Origin: Mesaphorura yosii
Lineage: Eukaryota; Arthropoda; Collembola; Poduromorpha; Tullbergiidae
NCBI GenBank assembly: GCA_009869945.1
Contig: WIXG01000352.1
Location: forward strand, 1 to 64,000
DNA: 64,000 bases
Direction: 5' to 3'
The position numbers and the translations under genes are program-made. The notes beneath the pieces were generated by a model that was not told the origin of the DNA, did no database searches, and saw only the letters and a program-made list of their open reading frames with translations. Shown here piece after piece: positions 44,619 through 56,687 of this stretch; position 1 is the first letter of the stretch, and each line of letters starts with the position of its first letter.

Positions 44619-47600
44619 CTATGTCGGATTCTTCAGCATCCGCTTTTGCCGGTAGTCATACACTTTCCGGCAGAAGAAGACGACTTCAGGCGACACTTTG
44701 CCCGGTGTCGGGACGCGAGTCACGGGCTCGGGCTCGACGGCTGCCGAAGTAGAAGCAGCAGCTGAATCTGCGTCTGCAGGATCCGCACCCACGCCTGCGC
44801 CGACCGGGACTGTGTGGACAATTCCCGACCACACGGCGCTGGCGATGTCCGATGCAAAATTGGTCACGGCGGTGCTGGTCGACGAAGGATTCGTGCAAAG
44901 CGGGACGACGGCCATGCTCGGTGGAACTCCGTCGCGTAGCTGCTTCAGGCGTTTTTTGTATCTAAATGCCCAAATTTTTACGATCAGATTCAATTTCAAA
45001 TTAAATGTAAAAAGCGGGACCGGGGAAAACAAGTCGTACTTACCTGCAATACTCATTAAAAGTTAGCACATAGCACTTGTCCTCAATCGTCGCGACAGAA
45101 TTCGAGTCTCGGTGCTTTGACGCGAAGATTTCATCCGGCATGTCCTCCTCGAGCCGTCCAATTTCCGTGTGTTCAGGGCGGTAGTACCTGCAATGCGACA
45201 ACAACAGGCATTAAAAATGGTATCTGGCTTGATCACTTCCTTACGTGAACGGAAGTCTCAATCTCATAAAACTCACGAACTCACCATAAAAGTGAAAACA
45301 TCATTTCTCCATCGGTTGGATTCTCCCACAGCGACGCGACTTTAGCAACGAAGGGAAGGTCCGTCTTTCGTGGCCCGGATTTAAGGAGCACGCAGTCTCG
45401 GGGCCGGATGACGTCTCCGCCATCGTGGCGCATGAGCGAATAGCATCGTCGGAAGACTGGCTGGTCGTCATTCTGTGAAGCGCGAAGGCAGAGATTTAAC
45501 AATTTAATAAAGAATTCCCGTAAAGAACCAATAAGATTAAGCGTTGAGCCTTAATTTTACGTACCCGAATGTACACTTTCGCCTCGAAAGATTTCCCTTC
45601 GAACGTCCACCCGTTTGACCATCTCGGATGCGGATGCGTCGGAAGTGGCTTTCGGTTTGCCATCGGCGAGTTTGAAATCGCACCGTTTACGATTGTCGGA
45701 CTGAGTGGTTTGACGATCGCTCGCTTTTTCATTGCGGCCAGCGTCATGTTTCCGCTCGTGCTCGCCGAGGCGGGAAAAACTTGTTGCTGACGCACGTTTG
45801 GCCATCGTCCGATGCTCGCCGTGTCCACTTTCAGGAGACTCTTTGTCTTGGCAGCTGCTGCTGCTGCCACGGACACGGAGCCGCCGCTTGAATTCTTCGG
45901 TATTCGCAGTATCACATGATTGTTGTGAGTCGTCGTCGAACTTCCGTTCCCTGCTTTTCCCTTCGTCACGCGATTCAGCATCGTGAAGTACGTCGGGCAG
46001 TTGACACCCGAGCCTACGGCTTCTAGCACGATGCCGTTATCACTTTGACTCACATCTTTGGTTTTGGTGAATCGAATAAACCGATTCCGACCTTCTGACG
46101 AAGCGGCTGGACTGACTTTTGGCGTGATTTGCCTGCCGCCCTGAGCAGCAGCGGCGGCTTTTGCCCTCGTTTTGATCTTAGCGTTTTGTGTGCTGCTTCT
46201 CGTCGTTCTTGTCTTGGAAATCTTTAATTTCAGGGCTTTTCTTCCGTCGGGGTTGCCTTTCCGCATTCCCATGTTGAAACCGGAGACGGTGTAAGGCAGC
46301 CCCATTTTAGGAAGGACCAAGGCACTCGCAGCCACCATCGCGTCATTGCAGTCGATGATCGTGCTTCCGATTTCAGAGTCACATGACGGCGATCGATTGA
46401 CGAGCGGCCCTTTTCTGGGCAGGGCCTGTCCGTCCATTGGCAGGGGCGCGACGGAAATATCGCCCCGCTGCCTCGGATTATTGTCCTTCCGTCCAGACTG
46501 CTGAGATTTCTGCTGCTGGCTGTGGTTCTGATAACTGACCACGTTTCCGATCGCTGGAGAGATGGTCACCTCGTCCTGATTGAAGTAGCCTGCGAAGGGG
46601 TTGTTGCTTGGGGTGACGTTGGTGATTGAAATGTTTGTGTCAGCGAGTATCCGCAATTTCTTCCTCTGCAGCCCGTCAATGCATTCACTGAGCGAGAGGC
46701 CTTTTCTCTTCCCGGTTGCCGTCGTTTTGTTCTCGCTTCGGGCTACGACTTGCGGAAGTGGCAAAACCATGTTTGTATTCGAATTGGTGACGAACGTCGA
46801 CGAATTTCCACCTCCACGTGACTGTGACCTTTGACCATGGCCGTCGTTGAACGGCTGCGCGTGTGGTCGGTTGTTCGCCGTGGCTGTGGCGTGTCCAAAT
46901 CTCGGACTTGGCCGATTTACCGACAAATTCTGCGGTTGATTGGCGTTTGTGTAAGAATTTCTTTGACTTTGAACTTCCCGCCGTCCGGCAGCACCGCCCA
47001 GGACAATAACATCTAAATCCGGACTAATCTTGCCTACTTTCCCTGCATTGTTCGGTTTCACTGAAGACACGGTTCGGTTTTGCTGATTTGCATGATTAAC
47101 TATTATGTTATTATTACTTATATGCTTCGCTATCGTCGTGCTCTGCCCACTGCGTGGGTCGATCAGATGCACGACGTCTTTCTTCTTCCGCTCCGGGCGC
47201 GGGTTGAAGCTGGTGAAAGCCATCGACTTGGTGTCGTTCGGGTTCATGATGATTGGCGTGATTGTAATGTCGTCTGGGAGTGAATACTGTTCGGTGAAAG
47301 TCTTGGCGCTCTCCAACTGCTGCTTGGCTTGAATGGAGACGAGTTTTGAGGAGTTATTGGAGTTGGGATTGGAATTGTCTTGAAGTCGAAACGTGTTTGG
47401 AGGTAGGGCAGCTACGGCGGGGGTTGGGCTGTCTTTGCGTCGGTTTGTCTTGGTCGTGGCGGTGAGGACGGGGCCCTGCTGCTGCTGGTTGCCACTGCTC
47501 CTAGTACCCTGCACCCGGCCCACCTCCCGAGGCGTAGCGCTGGTAGGCCGCTGCGGCTGCCGCCTGAGCTGCGGCGGCTGCTTGCTGGCTTTGCTGCTGT

Positions 47601-50600
47601 TGGTGAAAGAACTGCTGTTGCTGGAGGTGGAGTTGCTGCTCTGTGGAAAGCAGTCCGTAGGGCATGCTGGATGGGATGACGGATTGGGAAGAGAAAGCCC
47701 AGCATGTCCTGTGAAAAGCAACAAAAACCCAAACTGGTTGCACAAAAATCTATGCTCTTTTCTTGCTGGGTCGCAAAACAGAACAATGATGAAGAAATCT
47801 AAAAATCTAACATCTCTACATACAAGAAGTCTACACAAACTAGACGCAGATTCAAAGTAAAGTAATGTACCAGGATTGGCAATTGGCATTCACATGCGTC
47901 AAGACATTGGAACTGTTGAGGAAAATACTGACCAACCTGGTGCTGACGGCGTCGGAATTGAAGGTTGCATGGGCGAAGCTGCCAGATAGTAATTGCTCGC
48001 TGTCGGATGAGCGGACGGTGGCGGCCCAGCATGGAAATACGTCGCACTTCCCGTCGCCGTGCTTGGGTGGTGAGCGGCGAGTAAAGCTCTCGGCTGTCCA
48101 ATTCCGCCCATCAGCCCAGCGGATGCCGTGTTTGGTGTGAGTGGTGGTGTGTAGAATGGTGTCATCAAGTAGTTGGGCTGCGGGGTCGTCGGGCTTGGAG
48201 TGTAAAGGAACGAACTGGGGTACGGTGAAGGAGTTCTGAATAATACGAAGTAAAATCGAAACTAAGACCCCGAAAATAATAATTAGGCAAAGGACAAAGA
48301 CAAAACTTACCTGAAAGAATCAGGAGGAACGATAGGGAACTTTGAGGGCGCAAACGGCGATTGATGCGGACCTCCTCCGTATCCGTAGAAAATACTGGTT
48401 CCTTGCGACGAGTTCCCAGAAAGGCTGGCGGCTGTAAGGTCAAACAGTTAAATTGTTAATACTCTCAATTAAACACTTGCAAACACGACTCCAAGAATGA
48501 AACTTACCTTGCTGAGCCAAAAGGCTTGGTGAACTGCCGGGTAACGCAAAGCTGCCCTGTGGAGCCACAAAACTGCTGATGTTGATTGATTCTGCGATTG
48601 GTCGAGTGACGGTGCTCGTGGAACTGGAAGACGAGGCCGCCGCCGCTGATTTGTAGGGTTGGTGCAGCACTTGTTTCCCGTGCTTTGATGTTTGGCAGCC
48701 AGCCGACGCCGTGCTGCTAGTGCTGGATGACGTTCCTCTCTGCTGACGTGTCGTGCTGCTACTAGAATTACTGGCTTTTGTGTTGGTCGACGCTGACGAA
48801 GATGTGAGAACAGCCGTCGTCGGAGGATGCGTTTGATATGTGACTTTCAAGTCGGCTGGCAACCTCACCGACTCCGGGACCACGGGCAGGACGCTGCTCA
48901 CCATCTTATGAGGCTCGATAAGGGGACCCGCTGGCTGGTATACTGTGGAACCTGCACATGTCAACAAATTAACGTCGCGTCGGTGTGGATTTGAAACCTG
49001 TGTTAGCAAGATTTAACAGGCGACAACGACAGACAATGTTGGGCTCCTTACCGTAATGGCCGACGGGTGTGGTTGACTGATTTCTGTCTCCCCTCTGCGT
49101 CTGGCAACCGGCACTGCTCACACCCACGCCCTTTGATTGTTTTCCGGAGGAGGACGACGCGTTGGAATGGCGATGATTTGTGTGCTGAACACCTTGATGA
49201 TGTGAGGAACCACTCGGACCCTGTTTGAGTAAAGGAGATCAAGATGCCCTTTAGTAAATTCTTAACATATCATGAAATTACAACCTAAGCGTATCAGGTA
49301 AATGCTGATATTGGCGTTAATTTCTCTGCTAGCAATGTATGACTACAAGCGGTGCAAGCAAGCAAGTCAAAGCCAAAGCCGAGAGCAGCAAGTGCCGAAT
49401 CGTCTTATTGTTAAACCATCCTCAAATTCTTTTCTTAGTTTCATGTGATTAGCATAATAACAGGCCTTAAAAAGACCTCATCTCTTTAACATATTCTCTG
49501 CTTGGTTCTCTTACTTCAACTCCCGCACCCGCATTCTTGCACATTTTCTCGATTTCGGTTTTCGGTCCTGACTCTTCTGAGCCTGCGCCGAGTAGGTTTT
49601 CCTTAACACGCACAATCGTATCACCAATCAACGTCGTTGCGCTCTTGCTCTTGGGCTGCTTAGATGCTGCAGCGGTGGTGGCAGCCGAGACCCAGTAGCT
49701 GAGGATATTCAGCTGACCTGTTGCTTGTAATGTGGAAAGTTCCGCCATTACTGTGACTGTGGTTGTGACTATAATTTAATTGCACTTGCACTTCTTGCAG
49801 CTATTCTTGCACTGCACTGCACTTTACACTATTAAGCAACTAAGCTCGAGTGCTCGTTCATCTGGTTCTGGCAGTTGGCAGTGCTCGCCGGGGTTACACT
49901 TCGATTTCTTTATCTTACATGTCAATACTCTCTTAACGCCAATACCAGCTAAGCCAGTGAGCCAGCACAAACACAAACTCAAACAAGCCAGGGCATGGAC
50001 ACGAGCTCGCTATCGAGAAATTCTTGCTATTGCTTTTGCTCGCTGAGCTAAACTGTTCAACTGCACTGCTGCTCGACTCAGGCACGACTTAAAAATAAAC
50101 TTGTGAAATTCAATCCAAAATCCACGCCACAACGCAACAACAACCAGGCAGAGCTCATTTCTTCTATATATAAGCTCAATTGGAGTGACTACGCTTTTTT
50201 CACTACGCCACCCACCACAAGCACTAAGCACGGTCGGTGCTAAGTTAAAGATTATCATTACACCATGCTAAATACTTTCACAATCGGATCTTGGCTTGGT
50301 CCTGGTCGTATAGCCTAACCAGTTAATAAACTTCATCTAGCCTGGCCTGTTTATCCTTTCAGCTTTCATGTGTTGCCAGCATTGCGTTGCGTTATTTCGA
50401 TGCAGCCCTTCCGGTGAAAATGCTTATCTGCATTTTACATCTTGCAATGCTCGCTCATTCAACGTATGTCACTATTTTAGTCTGCCACCTAACCCCTTTC
50501 CCGTTCTCTTTGCAGTGCAGTGTATTCATTGATAATGTGAGTCTATCTAATGGTCTCTGTATCTGCTTCCTTTACAGCGCAGATCGCAATGGTAATAACT

Positions 50601-53600
50601 GTACACTCTTTGTGTCTGCTGCTGCTGCTGGAGGGAATGGCTCACTGTCACACGCACGGCGACGGAGATTAAAATTACTTCACTTTGCATTACATTTTTA
50701 CACGGCTTAATTCGCCCTGCACTGTAATGCCAGCACTGAACAGAACTAAAATGAAGTTATAAATTCCAGTCCAGCAACAACACGCAATGTTTTTCAGCCA
50801 TGAATGGTGAATTATTGGCACAGTCCACAGTGCAAAGATCCACAATCCAATTATACAATCCACCTCACAGGTGAGATGTACAACTACGACGTAATGCAAA
50901 ACAGCAACAGCAACAGCAACGCGATACGAGACGATTTGCTCTGGCACTTCACATGTGCGGTGCAGATTAACCAGAGTAGAACGTAAATGTAGACAGCAAC
51001 AGCAATCGTCGATTTATGACATGATTTGATAACTGATTCAATTGTGTATTATGAATTGTGTTGCACTCTTTTGTAAAAATTCAATCACAAAAGACAGGCA
51101 CCGCCACTGAGCACTGATGAGAGAGCGAGCATTATTTTTACTGTTCTCTGCTGGCGTCTGGCTGTCCAGCAGCTAACTGAGAACTGAGCTTAGATTCTAG
51201 CGAGCTGATGCTAAATGCTAAATGACTTAATAATACACTTGTGTAATTCTTAACACGGTTACTTGCTAGCGTTGTGCGTTTAGCGAACGTCTGATGACTA
51301 AACACTCCCTGAACGCAATAGTAAAAGCGTCTAGCGAGCCCGCGTCGAGCCTTTTGCTTTGAGAGCAGTTCAGCCAGCAGCAGCAAGCAGTTTGAGGTTT
51401 CCTTCCCCACTTCGCTGTTCACTCTTTTTCTTTTCCTCCTCTCACCAATAAAATATGCTTCAGTGGCTCAATAGCTAAAGAACTAAAGATCCAATTCAAT
51501 GCAATGCAACGCAATAAAATAACGCCTTTCTTAATTTTCCGTAGCGCACAGAGCAGAGGACAGAGAGCACGAGAGATAACCAACTATCCCTTTCATTGCA
51601 CTTTGCATTTCATAACTCTCTCGAGTTACTCGTCGAGTAACCCCATTCCACAATTCTACTGCTGATTCCACGTATTTCTTTACGATCATACTGCTTATTT
51701 GTGGGGTGAAGTAGTTAAAAATACTGTTACATGCTGTGAGCTGTGAAAATGAAACGCAAGCCAAAGCCAAATGCACTGTAACTGCACGTGTAACTCAAAA
51801 CGCTGTAAAAAACTAGCCAAACCAACAGTTTGATATAAAATCAACAAGGAAGCAAAGGCAAAGGCTGCGAAGGCGAAGGCAATGCGAGAATAATAATATT
51901 TATAATTCTATCAAAATATACTTCACAACATCATTCATCAATTCAACACATATCGCGCCTTGTAAGCCTCGAGCCTGTGCGACTGTGCGCAATTTGAGAA
52001 TTGTGAAATGACAATGGTAAAATCGCGAAACATAAAATCTTTGTGTGCGTACAATCGTACGTACATAATTTTTAACTGCCTGTACCGTGCTTCGCGTCGC
52101 GAGTCATGAAAGTCTCGTGCTTCGTGTTCGCGTCTTGTGAAACATAAAAATGAAATGTAAAATGTAAAATATCAAAAAGAGAAACTTACGAGTCGCGACG
52201 CTCGCCAGAGAGGCCTGTGTTTTGCGTATAAGGAAAATGCTAAATGCATCTTTACCCTTTACTTTACGCAATGCACGCAATGCCTTTGCTTTTTAGTAGT
52301 TTAGTTAGCCTGAAGGGTTCCTTCACCAACTTTGCCTTCTGTTGCGTCTTTGACGAGGCTTGGCTGCACTGGGATTTGGCTCCCACGGCCTTTAAATCAT
52401 AAACTTACACAATGCACACTCAAGACTGGCAAACTGGTCGTATTTCGAAAAGAAAAGTCAGGTTTTGACTGTTTTGATAGCCGAGTCAAGCCTGTTCCCT
52501 GTTTAAGTACCAACATGACTATGACGTAAAACGGCAACGCAAAACACAGCCCCCGCCTTGAAATGATAATGACGAGGCTATTAAAACGGGAGACAACTTT
52601 ACCACCGCAACTGCGGCCCGCGACGCCGTGACCCACGGGAAAAGAAAGTGGCTAAGCTCGACGCACGCATTTTGTAGAAAGGATTAATGGCTGTCTATCG
52701 CCATGCTATCGCATTCCGTGCACCTTTCTGATCCTTGCATTTGCGGCCATTTCGCGTAGAGATACAAATCTAACCTCATTTTACGATGTTACAGCCGTCG
52801 CCATCACCGCGCCGCCTCGGTCGACGTGCTGCCTGTTGTTGCCAGCCCACGCTTAACGCTTGATGCTGGAACTTTACAACAAGTGGTTTTGTCTCTGTCC
52901 ACCTTCGCTTACAAAATAGACTTAATTTTAATGTATTCGCAACATTCAACTAATTCTTCTTAATTGTGTAATGCTGCGTAATTGAGAAAACTCGCATCGA
53001 GGATTGAATTTATCGAGCTGAGGTTGAAACGCCGTTGGAAATGTGAGGAAAATATTTTGATACGCAAATCTTTTTAAAGATTCTGTACTAAAGATTCTAT
53101 TACAGTGTGCTTTCACAACGCATGTGCATTTCATACAACAATAAACGCCAAGCCAAAACACAGTCCCATCGCCTGCCTGGTCCGGTGAAAAGTTCTCACA
53201 GAATTTTACCATTTACCATCACAAAACTGCCATTCATTAACGAAAGAAAGAAGCTGAAGCGTGCCTGCCCTGCCTTGACTGCTTTAAGATTAAGCTTGTG
53301 GCATGTTGATACATTTGTTTCTTCTGCCTTCTCTTAACAATACATTAATAATAACATGAAAACATGATACCGCATTCCCAATTGCATTGTCTCCTCTCTC
53401 TCGAAAACGTACAACTCCAGCCTCAGCCTCTCTACAATATTGCTATTGCTGTGCATGCATGGGAAATGAAAAGGTCAATAATCTGTATAGCGAATGCGAG
53501 TATTGAATAGAAAGGAAAACGAGTTAACGTTAACTGCAATTCAGTTAACGCACTGTTCTGCTTTGAGATGTTGCCTGCTTTGCATTTGCTGTATAGCTGT

Positions 53601-56600
53601 TTGGTGGCTACGTGCATTACTGTACTTAGCTGAACTTGAGCTAAGCTGAGCCTTTTTAACAATTGCATCTTGCTTGATTGTATTACATCATGTGGTAAGC
53701 CGCGCACGTTGAAATTAGAAGTATGAGCCTGGCCTGATTTTCGCCTTATACAATCGAATTTCGCAAACGCAAGAGCAAATTCGAGACGAGCTTTCAAGGA
53801 AATTGCTCAGAAAAATTTTACTCCCGAGCCGCGTTACAGTCTTCTTCTTGCAACTATCAATCGGCGTGACCGAAATCACATTTTCTTATTCTACTCTCAT
53901 TCTTCATTTCCAATCTCCGAAGAATTTTTCGGTTTTGCGTTTTAGTATCCAATTTCCAGATTTAACTTTAATTATGAGCCGTGAGCAATGTGGGCAATTT
54001 ATGTCGTACGACGATGATGAAATTCTGAATTAGAACGTCTGAATTATGTTATTATTGCACGCACGAATGGTATCTTAAAATCGTGTGGACCATTTTACGC
54101 AAATCAACCAACCGCACGACGACCTGTGGTGGAAATAAGTCCTATATCGTCGTAATTCCAACTTAGTTAAAGTCTTCAAGCTGTTCTTAACAGTTTTATG
54201 CAATTTTCGGTAAAATCGTAAAATGTCTTAATTTAATTGTTCTCTTAATAAAAAGTTGGTTCTAATTAGCGTAAATTGGCCCGCAATTACTAACTACGTA
54301 AAATTCATGATTCATTATCCACCAGTACCTTCATTGCCTTCAGCGCCAACGCCAAGGACAAATCCAACCTTTTATTACCATTCATTCCGGCGTCGTAAAA
54401 GCTGAAAAGAAAGGAGCCGACACGGGTAGGCGTCAAATGCGAAAGGAAACCCGAAACTTTAACCCATTTTACCACGGACACTGACGCTCGCTCGCGGCTC
54501 GCCACCGTCGCTATTATATTTGTACACACAAACCTCGAGCTCATGTTCGACTTCTGGAATAAAATCTGCAAGATCAAAAGCAAGAGCAACAGCGAAGCAA
54601 TGCCAACCAACATGAGCCGAGCCTGCACGCGCAGGCGACGGGCAAAAGCAACAAAAGACGGAAGACGTAATTCGCAATTCGCGTAATGCAAAAACTTTTA
54701 TGTTTGCAAAGTGTCATGTCCGTCGACATCGTCAGCTCAAGGCAACCGCTGCTTGGCAGCGCCAGCGAGCGAGGTTTATGGTGTATGAAGTACAAAGTAC
54801 GATGATGACAAGCTGAAGAGTGTTAAGACGTAATTTCCTGCCGGCTTTTTATGCTGGATGCTGGTAGCTTTGTTTTATTAGCAGAAACACGCAAGCAACG
54901 AGAAAGTAAGCACAAGCAAGCCGTACTGGTAAATTATCATTAAATAGCATTAAGAATGTAGAATAAAGAATAGAACTAACCTGGCCATACGTTACCGAGC
55001 CCGGAGCCACGTACGGAACAAAGGATTGGCCTCTGGCGGGCGCGGTCGTATCATCTCGCCCCGGCTCGAACGGCGACGTCGACGTGGAGACGGAGCTGAC
55101 TTTCACCTTCTTTGGACTCTTTGTGCTCGTGCTCGCAGAACCGCCACCAGCCGAAACTGACGTAGACGAGGACGCTGGCGCACTGCCTTTCTTTGGCTTG
55201 ACGTCGTCCAACGGCTGACGACCGCTTTCACCGCCACCACTGCTTTTCCGCCCTGCGCTGGCGTTGCTGCTCGTGCTTTCCCTGCGACCCGCGACAGTGC
55301 TGCTTTCTTTCGACTTGGGCGTCGTCCCCGTGCTCGTACCCGCATTCACGTTTGCGGTTGTGCTCGACTTCCGCTTTCGTTCACCTGTCTTCTGAGAACT
55401 GATTCCGTGAATGATTGGCTCAGTCGCCTGTGGCTGGGAGAAAAGAAGCGTCAGGGGTTTGAGGTCGATTCCGTCGTTGACGTTCAACAACGACGCGGCG
55501 CCGGCGGTCGCGTCCGACGTGTTGCCGCTTCCGCTGCCACCCTTCCCAGAACCGGCTTTCGCAGGCGTTCCGGCTGGCGAGCCCGACTTCTTCGCCGCTT
55601 TGTTCTCCGCCTCGAAGCTTAGCGTCGCCTCCAGAATAGCCTTTGCATTCAGTGACGCCATGCGCCGGAGTTTGGTCTTTGGCTTGACTGGTCGTTTGCC
55701 CTTCGCCTTGTTTAGCACGAGTTTGCTCTTCTTCGCGATGATCGTCGATTTGGCGCTCGCCTTCTTAGCCAAGACCTTGTTTTTCAGGTCCTCGACGACA
55801 GATTTTGGTTTGGATTTCGAATTTTTGGACGCTGCTTCCTTCTTCACCGAGGCAGGCGTGCTTTTCTTCGCGGAGGCCGCCGTTAATTTGCTGGTGGAGG
55901 CGGGCGTCGTCGTCGTCTTTTTTCTGGCGGGCGTGCTCGCCTTTTGTGCTGGGCTCGGCGTGCGTGACGACTCTTCTGAGCTCGTGGTTCGCGTATTCCT
56001 CGACGTGGACGAAGAAGAATACGAAGAGACTGAAGTCACGGACGAAGTGTCTGTCGTCGTTGAGTCGACTGGCGTTCGTTTCTTGACAATCTTGCGTGGT
56101 GGGGTCTTCTTTGAACTCGCCGGTGAACTTTTCTTGGCGCTGGCCTTTGCAGGAGTTTTGTCCTTCGATTTCCCTGAAGCCGGAGTTGTTGTTGCTGGGC
56201 TTCCTTTCTTCGCCGATTTCACACTCGAGGCTGGCGTAGCAGATTTGCCTTTCACCGCTGACGCGGCAGCTCCTGCTTTCACTGGAGTTGATGCAGATCC
56301 CGATCCCGACGCTTTCACTTTCTCCGTGCTCGAGCCAGCTTTCACTTTGACGGCTGTGGCTGTGGCCGCTTTCTTCTTACTGGCACTTGAATCTCCTGCA
56401 GCGGACGCGCCTGTCGACGGCTTAGTTTTAATCTCGACGACTTTCTTTACGCTCTTCTTCGCCGGTGACGACGAGGAAGAGGATTTTGCTTCGGATTTCT
56501 TACTGCCGCCTCCGCCGTGACCGTCTTTTGTGTCTTTCGTAGCCTTTTTCGGAATCTTCCTCGGCGGTGGCGACGGGCTGGACAAACTCGAGTCTTCACT

Positions 56601-56687
56601 TCCCGTCGGTTTGGCCCGTCTGTGAAAGAGTGACGTGGAGATCTTCAAAGGAGACCCGGATTTCTTGACTGGCTTGGCTTTTCCCAT
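44619..56687 (-). CDS. wge: BAH-domain chromatin protein, winged eye / BAHD1 orthologue
   Basis: Nuclear chromatin factor; BAHD1 reads H3K27me3 and Drosophila winged eye acts in silencing and patterning. Exons: 56687-54981, 49220-49052, 48951-48508, 48431-48311, 48235-47937, 47708-45565, 45472-45285, 45187-45044, 44961-44619; 5559 nt, 1852 residues. Exon 1 (569 residues) is Lys/Ser/Ala/Pro-rich like a linker-histone tail and contains [16 protein letters not shown], matching the RRLASLNAEA motif of BAHD1, which ties this distant exon to the gene. The middle is disordered and Ser/Asn/Pro-rich. The C-terminal BAH domain has [67 protein letters not shown] and the BAHD1-type ending MLKNPT. Intron 1 is about 5.8 kb. 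An alternative first exon at 49515-49748 fits the same acceptor and phase. Confidence 0.9.
49515..49748 (-). CDS. wge: Candidate alternative first coding exon of winged eye
   Basis: An ATG at 49748 opens a frame of 78 codons ([20 protein letters not shown] ...) ending at a consensus GTAAGA donor in phase 0. The next acceptor, at 49220, is also phase 0, so this exon can replace exon 1 and give a protein of about 1361 residues without the histone-tail-like region. Unspliced, the frame stops at 49467 after 93 codons and could instead be a small independent gene. No known domain is visible. It is supported by frame and splice logic only. Confidence 0.5.
49749..54980 (-). other. Most of the large first intron of winged eye
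   Basis: 5.2 kb between the histone-tail-like exon (donor GTTAGT) and the candidate alternative first exon. Rich in short AT-rich and CA/AG-rich stretches. Frames inside are at most about 130 codons, with no domain, and read as noise. If the exon at 49515-49748 is a true first exon, its promoter must lie here just above 49750. I see no transposon remnant. Confidence 0.5.

Noticed and set aside
53432-54033. Frames on both strands in the winged eye intron
   Set aside because: Overlapping open frames of 75-120 codons with no recognisable motif; they read as noise in AT-rich DNA.
55411-56520. Long plus-strand frame of 369 codons
   Set aside because: It is the antisense of the Lys/Ser/Ala-rich winged eye exon; its composition is a mirror of that low-complexity sequence and no domain is visible.
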